NCBI GenBank assembly: GCA_002292365.1
Contig: DBBU01000001.1
Location: forward strand, 36,725 to 100,724
Source of the DNA: Flammeovirgaceae bacterium UBA976
GTDB taxonomy: Bacteria > Bacteroidota > Bacteroidia > Cytophagales > Cyclobacteriaceae
Length of the DNA: 64,000 nt
Reading direction: 5' to 3'
Position numbers and translations under genes: made by a program. The notes under the pieces were generated by a model. It was not told the origin of the DNA. It did not search any database and worked only from the letters and a program-made list of their open reading frames with translations. The first letter of the stretch is position 1. Each line of letters opens with the position of its first letter. Positions 17,787 to 27,356 of this stretch are shown piece after piece.

Positions 17787-18776
17787 GTGAAAATTGGAAA
17801 TATAGAATTGGGAAACTTTCCCTTGCTGCTAGCCCCTATGGAAGACGTCAGCGATCCCCCTTTTAGGGCAGTCTGCAAAGAAAATGGGGCGGACCTGATG
17901 TACACTGAATTTATTTCAGCGGAGGGTTTAATTAGAGACGCGGACAAAAGTGTTCAAAAACTAGATATTTACGATTACGAACGCCCCATTGGTATTCAGA
18001 TTTTTGGCGAAAAAATTGAATCAATGCGGGAGGCAGCTGCCATTGCTGAAAATGCTAATCCCGAAATTATTGACATTAACTATGGGTGTCCTGTTAAAAA
18101 AGTAGCTTGCAAAGGTGCAGGCGCAGGGATATTACTAGACTTGCCCAAGATGCAGGCTATGACCTCAGAAATTGTTAAAAGGGTAAATAAGCCCGTTACT
18201 GTCAAGACAAGACTTGGATGGGATGAGAACAGCATTAAAATAGAAGAAGTTGCTATGCGTCTTCAAGATGTGGGAGTCCAGGCCCTAACAATACATGGTC
18301 GTACACGAAAACAGATGTATAAAGGTGAGGCCAATTGGTCGCTCATTGCAAAAGTTAAAGAAAATACCAACATTCATATTCCCATATTTGGTAATGGAGA
18401 TATTGATTCTCCTCAGAAGGCGCTCGCCTATAAAAATAGATATGGCATCGATGGCATCATGATAGGAAGAGCAGCCATTGGGTATCCATGGATATTTAAC
18501 GAAATTAAGCATTTTATGGCAACGGGAAATGAACTTAGGCCCCCATCTATTTCTGAGCGAGTTGACGTTGCCAAGAGACATCTGAATTTTTCTCTAGAAT
18601 GGAAAGGGGAAAGATTAGGCATTTTTGAGATGAGACGCCATTATACGAACTACTTCAAGAGAATTCCGGATTTTAAATCCTATCGAACACGATTGGTAGA
18701 AATGGAAGAACCTGCACTTATTTTGTCTATTTTAGACGAAATTAAGTCTCAATTTTCTGAAATCGCCCTAGTGTAG
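17787..18776 (+). CDS. dusB: tRNA-dihydrouridine synthase
   Basis: DusB reduces specific uridines of the tRNA D-loop with FMN and NADPH. The 329-residue protein has APMEDVSDPPFR for FMN binding, the catalytic Cys in NYGCPVKKVACKGAGAG, and HGRTRKQMY. There is no ATG near the family start VKIGNIELGNFPLLLAP, so the start is GTG at 17787 or TTG at 17784. The EamA transporter starts 3 bp after its stop. Confidence 0.93.
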   Translation: MKIGNIELGNFPLLLAPMEDVSDPPFRAVCKENGADLMYTEFISAEGLIRDADKSVQKLDIYDYERPIGIQIFGEKIESMREAAAIAENANPEIIDINYGCPVKKVACKGAGAGILLDLPKMQAMTSEIVKRVNKPVTVKTRLGWDENSIKIEEVAMRLQDVGVQALTIHGRTRKQMYKGEANWSLIAKVKENTNIHIPIFGNGDIDSPQKALAYKNRYGIDGIMIGRAAIGYPWIFNEIKHFMATGNELRPPSISERVDVAKRHLNFSLEWKGERLGIFEMRRHYTNYFKRIPDFKSYRTRLVEMEEPALILSILDEIKSQFSEIALV

Positions 18777-18779
18777 CCC

Positions 18780-19658
18780 ATGACTACAAAACATCCCCCC
18801 CTGGCTTGGGCTCTTTTCGTAATTTTATCTATAATTTGGGGAAGTTCGTTTATCCTCATAAAAAAGGGACTGACGGCTCTAGGCCCTGAAGAAGTTGCGA
18901 CATTGAGAATCGCATCGGCCTCATTGGTGCTTCTGCCCTTTGCGATAAATCGAATCAAGCAGATAAATAAAAAAAATATTACCTCTCTAATATTGGTAGG
19001 CTTTATGGGCAGTTTACTGCCTGCATTATTTTTTGCACTGGCTCAAACTAAATTACCGAGTGCTTTGACAGGGATCATGAATGCACTCACACCCTTTTTC
19101 ACAATCATTATTTCGGTTTTATTCTTTAATGAAAAGCCTGATAAAAGAGTTTATTTCGGTGTCATGTTAGGATTTTTAGGTACCTTTTTCCTTATTTCCA
19201 CAAGAGAAAATGGCCAACTTTCATTCAATTATTACGCCTTTTTCGTAGTGGTCGCCACGGTACTTTATGGAATCAATGCCAACCTCATTAAACATTATTT
19301 GAGCGGCTTAAAATCTCTCAGTATTACCAGTCTCTCTTTAATCATGGTGGGGCCATTAGCCGTTATTTATCTCTTACTACTTACCCCATTTTTAGATCAC
19401 ATCCATGAACCAAAAGTATATGTGGCCTCAGGTTATATCGTAATTTTAGGTGTTCTTGGTACGGCCCTCGCCCTTATTTTATTTAATAAAATGGTCCAAC
19501 TTACTAGTGCCGTCTTCTCTACCTCCGTCACTTATCTGATTCCAATAATTTCCGTTTTTTGGGGTTTCCTAGATAATGAGAAATTGAGCCTTTTACAACT
19601 GGCAAGTATGCTGACGATTATGCTCGGTATATTTATCTCCAACAGCAAAAAGTCATAA
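18780..19658 (+). CDS. EamA/DMT-family transporter
   Basis: The 292-residue protein has ten hydrophobic helices in two EamA repeats, starting with WALFVILSIIWGSSFILIKK; the second repeat begins near YAFFVVVATVLYGINANL. Drug/metabolite transporters export amino acids, nucleotides or other small solutes across the inner membrane; the substrate here is unknown. The gene lies 3 bp after dusB and converges on ompH. A second EamA gene in the window (53812-54681) has decayed. Confidence 0.88.
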   Translation: MTTKHPPLAWALFVILSIIWGSSFILIKKGLTALGPEEVATLRIASASLVLLPFAINRIKQINKKNITSLILVGFMGSLLPALFFALAQTKLPSALTGIMNALTPFFTIIISVLFFNEKPDKRVYFGVMLGFLGTFFLISTRENGQLSFNYYAFFVVVATVLYGINANLIKHYLSGLKSLSITSLSLIMVGPLAVIYLLLLTPFLDHIHEPKVYVASGYIVILGVLGTALALILFNKMVQLTSAVFSTSVTYLIPIISVFWGFLDNEKLSLLQLASMLTIMLGIFISNSKKS

Positions 19659-19690
19659 AAAATCTAGCTGACCAAGTTTTAGTAAAAAGC

Positions 19691-20221
19691 TTAATTTCCA
19701 GATGGCGGATCGATTCCTAACTTTTTGAGAACCAATTCAGAGATATCATGTTGTTCACTTGCATAAAGTAATACATCAAAGCCTGGGCTTCCCGCACTCA
19801 ATACCATTGAAAATCCATTTTCTTCGGCAACAGCCTGTATGGCTGTTCCTATTTTTTCAACCGCAGGCTGTAATAATTGATTCCGCTTGGACACCAATGA
19901 TTGCTCAGCATCTGTTTGGAATTGTTGCAGAGACTCCTGCAAGCTGGTAAGCTCACGTTGCTTATCTGCCTTGATCAACTCATTATAACTCGCCTCATTG
20001 GCCTGATAATCTCCTATTTTGGTTTGTAAATCTTGATACTTTGCTTTCAACTGATTTTGCAGCTGTGTTTCATACGCCCTCAAATCAGCCTCAATCTGTT
20101 TTGCCTCTGGTAATAATCCTAACAAATATTCTGCATTTGTATAGCCAATCTTCAATTCTTGTGCGTTTGTTACACTCATTGTAAACATGGCTAGCGCACA
20201 TATTAATAACTTGATTTTCAT
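19691..20221 (-). CDS. OmpH/Skp-family periplasmic chaperone (second copy)
   Basis: The 176-residue protein has a signal peptide (MKIKLLICALAMFTMSVTNA, cleavage near AQE), the LKIGYTNAEYLL beta strand, and a long coiled-coil middle rich in Gln, Lys and Leu, as in Skp. Skp-like chaperones hold unfolded outer-membrane proteins on their way to BamA. It follows the first ompH copy by 21 bp and is the last gene of the bamA operon. Two tandem ompH genes behind bamA are common in Bacteroidota. Confidence 0.9.
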   Translation of the reverse strand: MKIKLLICALAMFTMSVTNAQELKIGYTNAEYLLGLLPEAKQIEADLRAYETQLQNQLKAKYQDLQTKIGDYQANEASYNELIKADKQRELTSLQESLQQFQTDAEQSLVSKRNQLLQPAVEKIGTAIQAVAEENGFSMVLSAGSPGFDVLLYASEQHDISELVLKKLGIDPPSGN

Positions 20222-20242
20222 AATATATAAATTAAATAAATT

Positions 20243-20776
20243 TTAATTAGAGGTTGCTTCATTGCTCAGCAAACCTAACTCTTCTAAAACAAAATCAGTA
20301 TAATCGTGAATAGGATCTGTATAAATCATCACCATCTCACCTGATTTATCAAAAACAATAGCTAATCTATTGCTCTTTGCAACGCGCTCCGAGGCCTCAA
20401 AAACAAGATCTTGTACAGGTTTTATGAGCTCCTTTTTCTTTAAAAAATATAAACCTTCAGATCCAAAAATTTTTTTCTGACGTTCCTTTAATTTTTGTTT
20501 TTCGACATCTATTTCGTAGGTCCGGTCTTCTTTCATTCCTACGGTCAGTAATACCTCCTCAGCCTTATATTTCGTTTCTAAATTTTGTACGCCCTCGTAC
20601 ATTTCTCTAATTTCTTGCTCCCAAGCTTTAGCTAAATTATTTATTTCATTTTGTGCTTCGGCATAAGCTGGCATTTTCCCTAAAATATAACTCAGATCAA
20701 TATAGCCAAATTTTTGTGCCTTCAGATTGGGCAAACATGACAAGAATAATAATGCAAATATAAGGGATCTATACAT
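20243..20776 (-). CDS. OmpH/Skp-family periplasmic chaperone (first copy)
   Basis: The 177-residue protein has a signal peptide (MYRSLIFALLFLSCLPNLKA), the QKFGYIDLSYIL strand and a charged coiled-coil tentacle region. Its start codon shares one base with the bamA stop (TAATG), so its translation is probably coupled to bamA. It is expected to chaperone unfolded outer-membrane proteins in the periplasm. Sequence divergence from the downstream copy suggests the two are not a recent duplication. Confidence 0.9.
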   Translation of the reverse strand: MYRSLIFALLFLSCLPNLKAQKFGYIDLSYILGKMPAYAEAQNEINNLAKAWEQEIREMYEGVQNLETKYKAEEVLLTVGMKEDRTYEIDVEKQKLKERQKKIFGSEGLYFLKKKELIKPVQDLVFEASERVAKSNRLAIVFDKSGEMVMIYTDPIHDYTDFVLEELGLLSNEATSN

Positions 20777-23448
20777 TATCTGATTTGTTGTCCAATTGAA
20801 AAGTGAAATTGCCCACCTGAACGCTCACTGGTTCCAGGTATGGCATCAAATCCATACCCATAATCAATGCCCAAGAGCCCAAAAGCAGGCATAAAAATTC
20901 TTGCTCCAATACCCGCAGATCTGTAAAGCTTGTAAGGGTTGTAAGCCTCCGAGTTGTTCCAATTATTACCCCCCTCAACAAAAGTCAATAGATAAATGGT
21001 AGCCGTTGGATTCAAAGAGACTGGATATCTCAATTCCAAAATGTATTTTGTAAAGGCAATACCCCCCAAAATATTGGTTTCACTGTCGAAAGGTGTCAAT
21101 GATGTCGCCTGACGTGCACTTTGTTGTGGATTAGGATAACCACGCAACCCAATGACATCCGTACCTAAAATGAAATTTTGCCCCGTCAAACCATCTCCTC
21201 CCAAAACGAACCTTTCAAAAGGACCCACAGATGCTTTATCAGAATAGGATCCAATAAATCCAAAATGAACTCTTGGCGCCAAGACAAGCTTAGGCAACAC
21301 AGGTAAATAATATCTAAAGTCAAAATTCCATTTATGATATTCAACCCATTTATATTTATCCTCTGGGATCGCTGTTTCATAGTTGAGATCGTTAAATAGC
21401 GAATAAGGAGGTGTCATATTTAAACTCAATGAAATATCAGACCCTCGTTGTGGATACATGGGATTATCGGATGATCTTCTAGAAACCGTCGTATTAAACA
21501 CAAAACTATTGGCATCTCCCGTAGCAAACCCTAAACTGAAACCTTGATAGTTATATAAAGAGTATTTTGAAAGGGATACCGCATTGCTGATGACAAAAAA
21601 ATCATCAGGCCAATTTACTCTTCTGCCTAAGGAAACGGAAAAACTGTTCACACTTAATGAACCAATCGTTGTATTGTCTTGAAAATTTAAATAGCGTTGA
21701 ACGGAATGATTATAACTGATTCCAAAACTATTTGGCTTTTTCCCTCCCAACCAAGGTTCTTGAAAGCTTGCTGTATAACTCTGATAGCGCTTCCCGTTGG
21801 CTTGGGCTCTCACCGACAATCGCTGACCATCTCCCATAGGAGGAAACTTTTCGAGCTTTATTGCTTCTCTGATAGAGAAATTATTAAAACTGACACCCAA
21901 AGTACCTACGAAACCATAAAAACCTCCCCAACCCCCTGATAATTCTATTTGATCACTGGGTTGCTCCACGAGCTCCCATTCAATATCAACGGTCTCATCT
22001 ACCATATTGGGTATGGGAATCGGATTCACCTTCTGAGGATCGAAATAACCCAATTGGGATAATTCTCGCTGAGTTCTAATCAACAATTCTCTACTAAATT
22101 TTTGCCCGGGAACGGTTCGCAATTCTCGTCTCACAACATAATCTTTGGTCTTTTCATTTCCTGTTATCAATACTTTTTCGATGGTCGCTTGTCCCCCTTC
22201 AAAAACGCGCATTTCTAAGTCTATAGAGTCCCCCGAAACGCCCACCTCAACAGGATTAATATTAAAAAATAGATAACCATCATCCATATACAAAGAGCTA
22301 ACATCTACTCCAGTTGGATCATAATTTAACTTTGTCTGAATCAACTCCAAATCATAAATATCTCCTTTCTGTACGCCCAATACCTTCGATAAAGTAGCAT
22401 CGTCATAAATAAAATTTCCTTCCCACTTGATCTCCCTGAAATGATACTTTCGCCCTTCAAAGATGTCAATGTCGATATTCATATGCTTTTCATTGGTCGC
22501 ATAACTAGTATCCGACATAATAGCCGCATCTCTATAGCCTTTTGAATTAAGAAAACTAATCAATGCTATTTTGTCATTCACAAATTCTTCTTTGACAAAT
22601 TTTGATGACTTAAAAAAATTTAACTTTATGACATCGCTCAATTGATCTCTAAATTCCTGAGCCGTAGCGGTATCTTTATGTGTCATAAAATAAAACAAAT
22701 GCTTAGGATTTACTAGTTTGATAACATTGACCAAAAGTGAAGAAGGAAGGCTAAACCTCGTTGTTTCTCCTGTCTTCTTAAACTTACTCCTCAACTTAGT
22801 ATCACTGAATTGCTCGTTACCGTGGAAGTTGATATCATAAATTTTAACTTTCCTCCCCTTGTCGACCTTAATCATCAAAACGGCACTGTTTCTAATTACA
22901 GTGTCAATCCTTTGGCTGAGGGTTACCCCTGCATTAAAAAACCCTTTTGCTTCATAAAATTTTCGAACAGCTAATTCTGTGTTCTTAATTACTACATCAG
23001 TAATGATTTTGCCCTTAGTGAGCTCAAGGTCGTCCTCTAATTCTGTTTGATAACCCTTACTTACCCCCTTAAACTCATATTTCATCAATCTAGGCCTTTC
23101 TGAAAGCTCAATGACTAACCATACTTGATTCCCTTCTATTTTAGATGCAAAAATAGCTATGTTGCCAATGATACCCTGCTTCCAAAGTTTCTTTATCGCC
23201 AAACTAATTTCATCTCCAGGAATCTTGATTTTATCTCCCACTTTTAATCCTGAAAGAGAGGTCAGTGCATTGTTGTCAAGAAACTGAAGTCCTCTTATTT
23301 CAATGTCTGCGATCTCTAGTTCACGAGGACTCGCATAGTTTATCTCAATGGCTTCGTTTGTTTTTTTGCGATTTTGTCCAAAAATTAATTGTGCATAGCT
23401 CGTCACCGACAGCAGATACAACAGAATAAAAATCTTAATTAACTTCAT
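20776..23448 (-). CDS. bamA: Outer membrane protein assembly factor BamA
   Basis: The 890-residue Omp85 protein has a signal peptide (cleavage after SVTSYA), a string of POTRA domains over about residues 45-500 (for example IEIRGLQFLDNNALTSL and VLITGNEKTKDYVVRREL), then a C-terminal beta barrel with the Omp85 motif GLRGYPN in the loop that lines the pore. It ends in a phenylalanine-containing strand (FHFSIGQQIR). BamA inserts beta-barrel proteins into the outer membrane. It is longer than E. coli BamA (810), usual for Bacteroidota. Its start overlaps uppS by 4 bp (ATGA). Confidence 0.95.
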   Translation of the reverse strand: MKLIKIFILLYLLSVTSYAQLIFGQNRKKTNEAIEINYASPRELEIADIEIRGLQFLDNNALTSLSGLKVGDKIKIPGDEISLAIKKLWKQGIIGNIAIFASKIEGNQVWLVIELSERPRLMKYEFKGVSKGYQTELEDDLELTKGKIITDVVIKNTELAVRKFYEAKGFFNAGVTLSQRIDTVIRNSAVLMIKVDKGRKVKIYDINFHGNEQFSDTKLRSKFKKTGETTRFSLPSSLLVNVIKLVNPKHLFYFMTHKDTATAQEFRDQLSDVIKLNFFKSSKFVKEEFVNDKIALISFLNSKGYRDAAIMSDTSYATNEKHMNIDIDIFEGRKYHFREIKWEGNFIYDDATLSKVLGVQKGDIYDLELIQTKLNYDPTGVDVSSLYMDDGYLFFNINPVEVGVSGDSIDLEMRVFEGGQATIEKVLITGNEKTKDYVVRRELRTVPGQKFSRELLIRTQRELSQLGYFDPQKVNPIPIPNMVDETVDIEWELVEQPSDQIELSGGWGGFYGFVGTLGVSFNNFSIREAIKLEKFPPMGDGQRLSVRAQANGKRYQSYTASFQEPWLGGKKPNSFGISYNHSVQRYLNFQDNTTIGSLSVNSFSVSLGRRVNWPDDFFVISNAVSLSKYSLYNYQGFSLGFATGDANSFVFNTTVSRRSSDNPMYPQRGSDISLSLNMTPPYSLFNDLNYETAIPEDKYKWVEYHKWNFDFRYYLPVLPKLVLAPRVHFGFIGSYSDKASVGPFERFVLGGDGLTGQNFILGTDVIGLRGYPNPQQSARQATSLTPFDSETNILGGIAFTKYILELRYPVSLNPTATIYLLTFVEGGNNWNNSEAYNPYKLYRSAGIGARIFMPAFGLLGIDYGYGFDAIPGTSERSGGQFHFSIGQQIR

Positions 23449-24185
23449 TGAAAATCTAATTGTTCGCTAGTTTGACCGAATCGGCGTTCACGATCGTTAA
23501 AAGAATCTATCGCTAGATTTAAATGCTTTTTCCTGAAATCTGGCCAAAGTACCTCGGTAAAAAAAAACTCCGAATAAGCCAATTGCCATAATAAAAAGTT
23601 ACTAATCCTCATTTCCCCACTGGTTCTAATCAGTAATTCAGGATCAGGGATACTCTTCGTTGACAAGTATTCAGACACCAAGTCCTCATCTATTATTTCG
23701 GGTTTGATGATCCCTTTAATTACCTCACCACAGATGACCTTAAAAGCCTGGGTTAAATCCCATTTCCCACTGTAATTCAAAGCCAATATCAAATTCAACC
23801 CCTTATTTAATTTCGTTTCATCAATCGCTAAAGATAAGTTTTTATACACACCAGTCGCAAGCCCTTGTAAATCCCCTATCGCTGTCAAGCGAACCCTATT
23901 TTTCATCAATGTAGGTAATTCAACATTAATTGTCTTGACCAACAAAGTCATCAATCCATCAACTTCCTTTTGAGGTCGTGACCAATTTTCTGTAGAAAAG
24001 GCATAAAGCGTCAAATGATCAACTCCTAACTCCGTGCAACCCTCGGTAATATCACGAACTGCCTGGACCCCGCTCCGATGACCAAAAATACGCTTGGCCC
24101 CCTGTTTTTTGGCCCAACGTCCATTACCATCCATAATTACGGCAATATGTTTGGGGATTTTACGTCCGTCTCGTTTCGAAATCAT
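23445..24185 (-). CDS. uppS: Isoprenyl transferase (undecaprenyl diphosphate synthase)
   Basis: UppS elongates farnesyl diphosphate to the C55 lipid carrier for peptidoglycan and surface glycans. The 246-residue protein shows the family motif HIAVIMDGNGRWAKK with the catalytic Asp and Asn, YAFSTENWSRP, and LIRTSGEMRISNFLLWQ. Length is normal. It overlaps bamA by 4 bp, linking lipid-carrier supply and outer-membrane assembly in one transcript. Confidence 0.95.
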   Translation of the reverse strand: MISKRDGRKIPKHIAVIMDGNGRWAKKQGAKRIFGHRSGVQAVRDITEGCTELGVDHLTLYAFSTENWSRPQKEVDGLMTLLVKTINVELPTLMKNRVRLTAIGDLQGLATGVYKNLSLAIDETKLNKGLNLILALNYSGKWDLTQAFKVICGEVIKGIIKPEIIDEDLVSEYLSTKSIPDPELLIRTSGEMRISNFLLWQLAYSEFFFTEVLWPDFRKKHLNLAIDSFNDRERRFGQTSEQLDFQ

Positions 24186-24272
24186 TTTAAAAGAACCCTT
24201 TTTAAAAAGCGTACAAAAATGCCACTTTTTTCAAGAACATAATAATGGATCGTAAGTATTTAACTTTTTTTA

Positions 24273-24965
24273 TTAATTTTTCCTCCATTCATTGGGATCA
24301 TAAGGAAAAGGACAGGGTATTTTATAAATGATAACACTCAGCGAAATACCTACAAAGCTGTACCAATCCATATCATTTGGATTTCCAAACTGAAAATCCT
24401 TTTGTGACAAATCTCCCTTTGAGATCCCATCAATTTCGTCAAAAGAGAGCCCTCGAACTCCCATTTCAAATCCCGCCATAAAACGCCTTCTTATCAAATG
24501 CTTAAATCCAATACCAACAGGAATTGTTAGTTGAGTGGTACTTAAATCTTCTGCCGAAGTAGACGAGGAGAAAATGGTGAGAAACCCCAAACCAAAATAG
24601 GCATAGGGACTCCATCTGACCGCAGAATATTTTTTCTTGTAATTCAAAAAATCATATTCGAGTACAGAGGAAAAATCAGCTATTTTATGATTAAAAGAGG
24701 CCGATCTGATGGCTGCAGCGGGATCCAATGGGTTTTGATCTGATCCTCTTAGCCCTCCAAAACCTAGCGCTGTTTTGAGTGAGACATGAGTCGAAAAATT
24801 CATTCTATTAAAAAAAGTGCTCCCAAACTGAATCGTAGAAAAGTTGTATCCCCGGGTCATATCACCGCTGTAATTAAAAATCCCCATTCCAGTTCCAAAT
24901 TCCAAAAACTGGGCTTGCACCAAACTTGCATTCAATATAAAAACAATGATGATCCCTTTTTTCAA
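24273..24965 (-). CDS. DUF6089-like outer-membrane beta-barrel protein
   Basis: The 230-residue protein has a signal peptide (KKGIIIVFILNASLVQAQ) and alternating strands of an eight-stranded barrel (FGTGMGIFNYSGDM near the N-terminus, YAYFGLGFLTIF later). The position between nadK and uppS is where Bacteroidota carry the DUF6089 protein. The only possible start is a TTG at 24965, since the first Met is well inside the mature protein. Function is unknown; with BamA encoded beside it, a structural outer-membrane role is plausible. Confidence 0.8.
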   Translation of the reverse strand: MKKGIIIVFILNASLVQAQFLEFGTGMGIFNYSGDMTRGYNFSTIQFGSTFFNRMNFSTHVSLKTALGFGGLRGSDQNPLDPAAAIRSASFNHKIADFSSVLEYDFLNYKKKYSAVRWSPYAYFGLGFLTIFSSSTSAEDLSTTQLTIPVGIGFKHLIRRRFMAGFEMGVRGLSFDEIDGISKGDLSQKDFQFGNPNDMDWYSFVGISLSVIIYKIPCPFPYDPNEWRKN

Positions 24966-25031
24966 AACTTATTAGTTACTTTATTGCCCATGATTTTAAT
25001 CTAATATCAATAAAAACGGGCCAAACACAAG

Positions 25032-25907
25032 TTAATTGCGTTTATCTAACCCCCAAGATAATTTGTTTCTCAAAGTTTCTACAAAACTCACACCCTCGAC
25101 TTTAATTAAACACGCTTGAAAAGGAGCTTTTTGAACTTTCATTTGATTAGAATCATTGACGGTCTGTGATCTTGAATCTAGTGATATTAAGAAATTATTC
25201 GTCCTGCTTTCTACCTCAAAGGTAAACTCACAGGTATCGGGAACGATTAAGGGTCTTATATTTAAATTATGTGGACTCACCGGTGTAATGATAAAATTCT
25301 CATTCTCCGGCAACAATATAGGACCTCCACAGCTCAAAGAATAACCCGTTGAACCCGTAGGAGTCGAAACCATAAGGCCGTCTGCCCAATAGCTATTCAA
25401 GAAATCTCCATTTAAATAGCTCTTAATGACAATCATAGCCGAAGAATCTTTCCTCAAAATAGAAAATTCATTCAAGGCATAACTAAATCCATTAAATATC
25501 TTTTGGTTACTACTAAGGGAGATCAATGACCTCTTTTCGATCTCATAATGGCCTGTTAATAATTTATCAATGGCCACTGTAATTTGATCTTTTGCAATGG
25601 AAGCCAAAAAACCTAGCCTCCCGGTATTGATCCCTAAAATAGGTATTTCTAGAGGCCCAACATGGGTCAATGTTTCCAAAAACGTACCATCTCCTCCAAC
25701 GCTAACAAAGGCCTTGAATTTTTTTTTGTCTTGATAAAGGCCATAGACAGCTAGTGAAAATTCAGACAACATCTCTTCATTAAGCTTCAAAAAATCTGAT
25801 GACACGGATAATTGAACCCCTCTCGAAACCAGCTGCCGCAATAAGGTCTGGACTTCGATAACAGAAGATGCCTTTATTTTTCTACCATGGATGGCGATAC
25901 TTTTCAC
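25032..25907 (-). CDS. nadK: NAD kinase
   Basis: NadK phosphorylates NAD to NADP. The 291-residue protein has the catalytic motif SVGGDGTFLETL, then NTGRLGFLA, and TPTGSTGYSLSCGGP. Length is typical. The start is a GTG at 25907 (KSIAIHGRK), 3 bp after the stop of the CBS-domain gene, in the middle of the envelope operon. Confidence 0.95.
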   Translation of the reverse strand: MKSIAIHGRKIKASSVIEVQTLLRQLVSRGVQLSVSSDFLKLNEEMLSEFSLAVYGLYQDKKKFKAFVSVGGDGTFLETLTHVGPLEIPILGINTGRLGFLASIAKDQITVAIDKLLTGHYEIEKRSLISLSSNQKIFNGFSYALNEFSILRKDSSAMIVIKSYLNGDFLNSYWADGLMVSTPTGSTGYSLSCGGPILLPENENFIITPVSPHNLNIRPLIVPDTCEFTFEVESRTNNFLISLDSRSQTVNDSNQMKVQKAPFQACLIKVEGVSFVETLRNKLSWGLDKRN

Positions 25908-25910
25908 AAA

Positions 25911-26570
25911 TCAAATTTTTAAATAGTTCATCAGGCTATCGTATCGCTCTTGGGTATTTTCATTATTCATACGCGCACTAAAATGTCGCTCAATTTGATA
26001 ACCGCTGAACTCCAAAATTGAAATCAAATGTGAAATGTCTTCTTTGTTAAGCTTAAGGGTAAGCCATATTTTACTGTTATCATTTGGGTCCATCGACAGC
26101 TGACTGTTGATGATTTTAGCATCGCTATTTTCAATGATTCTACCGATTTCCGATAGAGAATAATCTCTATAGTTGAGGGCTAAAACGATAATCCCTCCAG
26201 GCGTCCGCAGAGCTGACCCCTTGACATACACTTCAAAAGCTGAAGCGGTGGGTACCACTCCCAAATAGAAGCCTTGATGATCTTTTATGGCAATTAAGGG
26301 CAGGTCAAATTCTAGAGCACATTTTATCAAATCATAATAATGACTGCCCTGGTCGATTTCCCCATTTTCTCCCGGCAACCTAAAATTATTGATCTGCTCA
26401 CCATTGTGATTTTTAATCATTTCCTCAGCTAAAAAGCCAGCATAATAGCCATCCTTCACCACAGGTAATCGGGCGCATTCAAATTCTTCCATCAAATCCA
26501 AAGCCTTTGAGACCTTGTCTTCACTTTTTAAGAGAGGAATGCCAAAATCAATTAAATCCTTTGCGATCAT
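25911..26570 (-). CDS. CBS-domain protein with C-terminal ACT-like region
   Basis: The 219-residue protein begins with a pair of CBS motifs (residues about 1-130: SEDKVSKALDLMEEF, ARLPVVKDG; LPLIAIKDHQGFYLGVV). The second half (GGIIVLALNYRDYSLSEI) has the look of an ACT-type regulatory fold. CBS pairs bind adenosyl ligands such as AMP, ATP or SAM, so it may sense energy or nucleotide state. It is conserved upstream of nadK in Bacteroidota. Start ATG 26570 lies 4 bp after the hydrolase stop. Confidence 0.85.
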   Translation of the reverse strand: MIAKDLIDFGIPLLKSEDKVSKALDLMEEFECARLPVVKDGYYAGFLAEEMIKNHNGEQINNFRLPGENGEIDQGSHYYDLIKCALEFDLPLIAIKDHQGFYLGVVPTASAFEVYVKGSALRTPGGIIVLALNYRDYSLSEIGRIIENSDAKIINSQLSMDPNDNSKIWLTLKLNKEDISHLISILEFSGYQIERHFSARMNNENTQERYDSLMNYLKI

Positions 26571-26574
26571 GCTC

Positions 26575-27321
26575 TTATGCCTTTTTTAAAAACGCTTCTA
26601 CTATTAGGTTAAATTTCTTGGGCTGCTCCATCATGGGGGCATGGCAGCATTCATCAATAAATCGCAAAGTAGCATTGGGAATCAGCCTATCAAACTCATG
26701 GGCGACATAAGGCGGGGTAATGGTATCGTTTAACCCCCATACCAGTAGGGTAGGAGCGGCCACTGAATGGAGTTCTTTAGACATATTATTCCGTTGTGCC
26801 GATTTTGCTATGGCCACAATACTTAAACAGTTCTGGATACTTTTCATGGTATCAAAAACATGATCTACTAATACTTTGGTAGCTGTTTTAGGATCGTAAA
26901 AAGTATACTCCGTCCGTTCCTTTATGTATTCATAATTTCCCCTTTTTGGGTAGGATCCTCCCATAGAATTTTCAAACAAGCCGGAACTACCCGTTAAAAT
27001 TAACCGTTTTACTTTTTCTTTGCGTCGCAACGCATAGATGAGCCCAATGTGCCCGCCTAGCGAATTCCCCATTAGATTAATCTGATCTAGTGCTAAAAAA
27101 TCAACAAAGGATTCTAAAAAATCAGTAAGCGTTTCTAGTCCTAATTTTCTAACGGGAATAGAATAAATAGGCAATGCCGGAATAATCACCCGATATTGCC
27201 TTGAAAAATATTCCACTACCGCATCCCAATTACTCAATTTCCCGATGAGTCCATGAAGCAAGATAAGTGGCTCTCCTTCCCCTTTATCTAAAAACTTAAA
27301 CCCGTTTTGATCTTTTAACAT
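26575..27321 (-). CDS. Alpha/beta-fold hydrolase
   Basis: The 248-residue serine hydrolase shows the oxyanion segment LILLHGLIGKLSNWDAV, the nucleophile elbow GNSLGGHIG (Ser near residue 86), an acid in WGLNDTITPP and the catalytic His in DECCHAPMMEQP. No signal peptide, so cytoplasmic. The substrate cannot be told from sequence. It lies between cvpA and the CBS gene, all on the same strand with short gaps. Confidence 0.88.
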   Translation of the reverse strand: MLKDQNGFKFLDKGEGEPLILLHGLIGKLSNWDAVVEYFSRQYRVIIPALPIYSIPVRKLGLETLTDFLESFVDFLALDQINLMGNSLGGHIGLIYALRRKEKVKRLILTGSSGLFENSMGGSYPKRGNYEYIKERTEYTFYDPKTATKVLVDHVFDTMKSIQNCLSIVAIAKSAQRNNMSKELHSVAAPTLLVWGLNDTITPPYVAHEFDRLIPNATLRFIDECCHAPMMEQPKKFNLIVEAFLKKA

Positions 27322-27356
27322 AATAAATCGATCATTCTGTAATGACTAGATAATTT

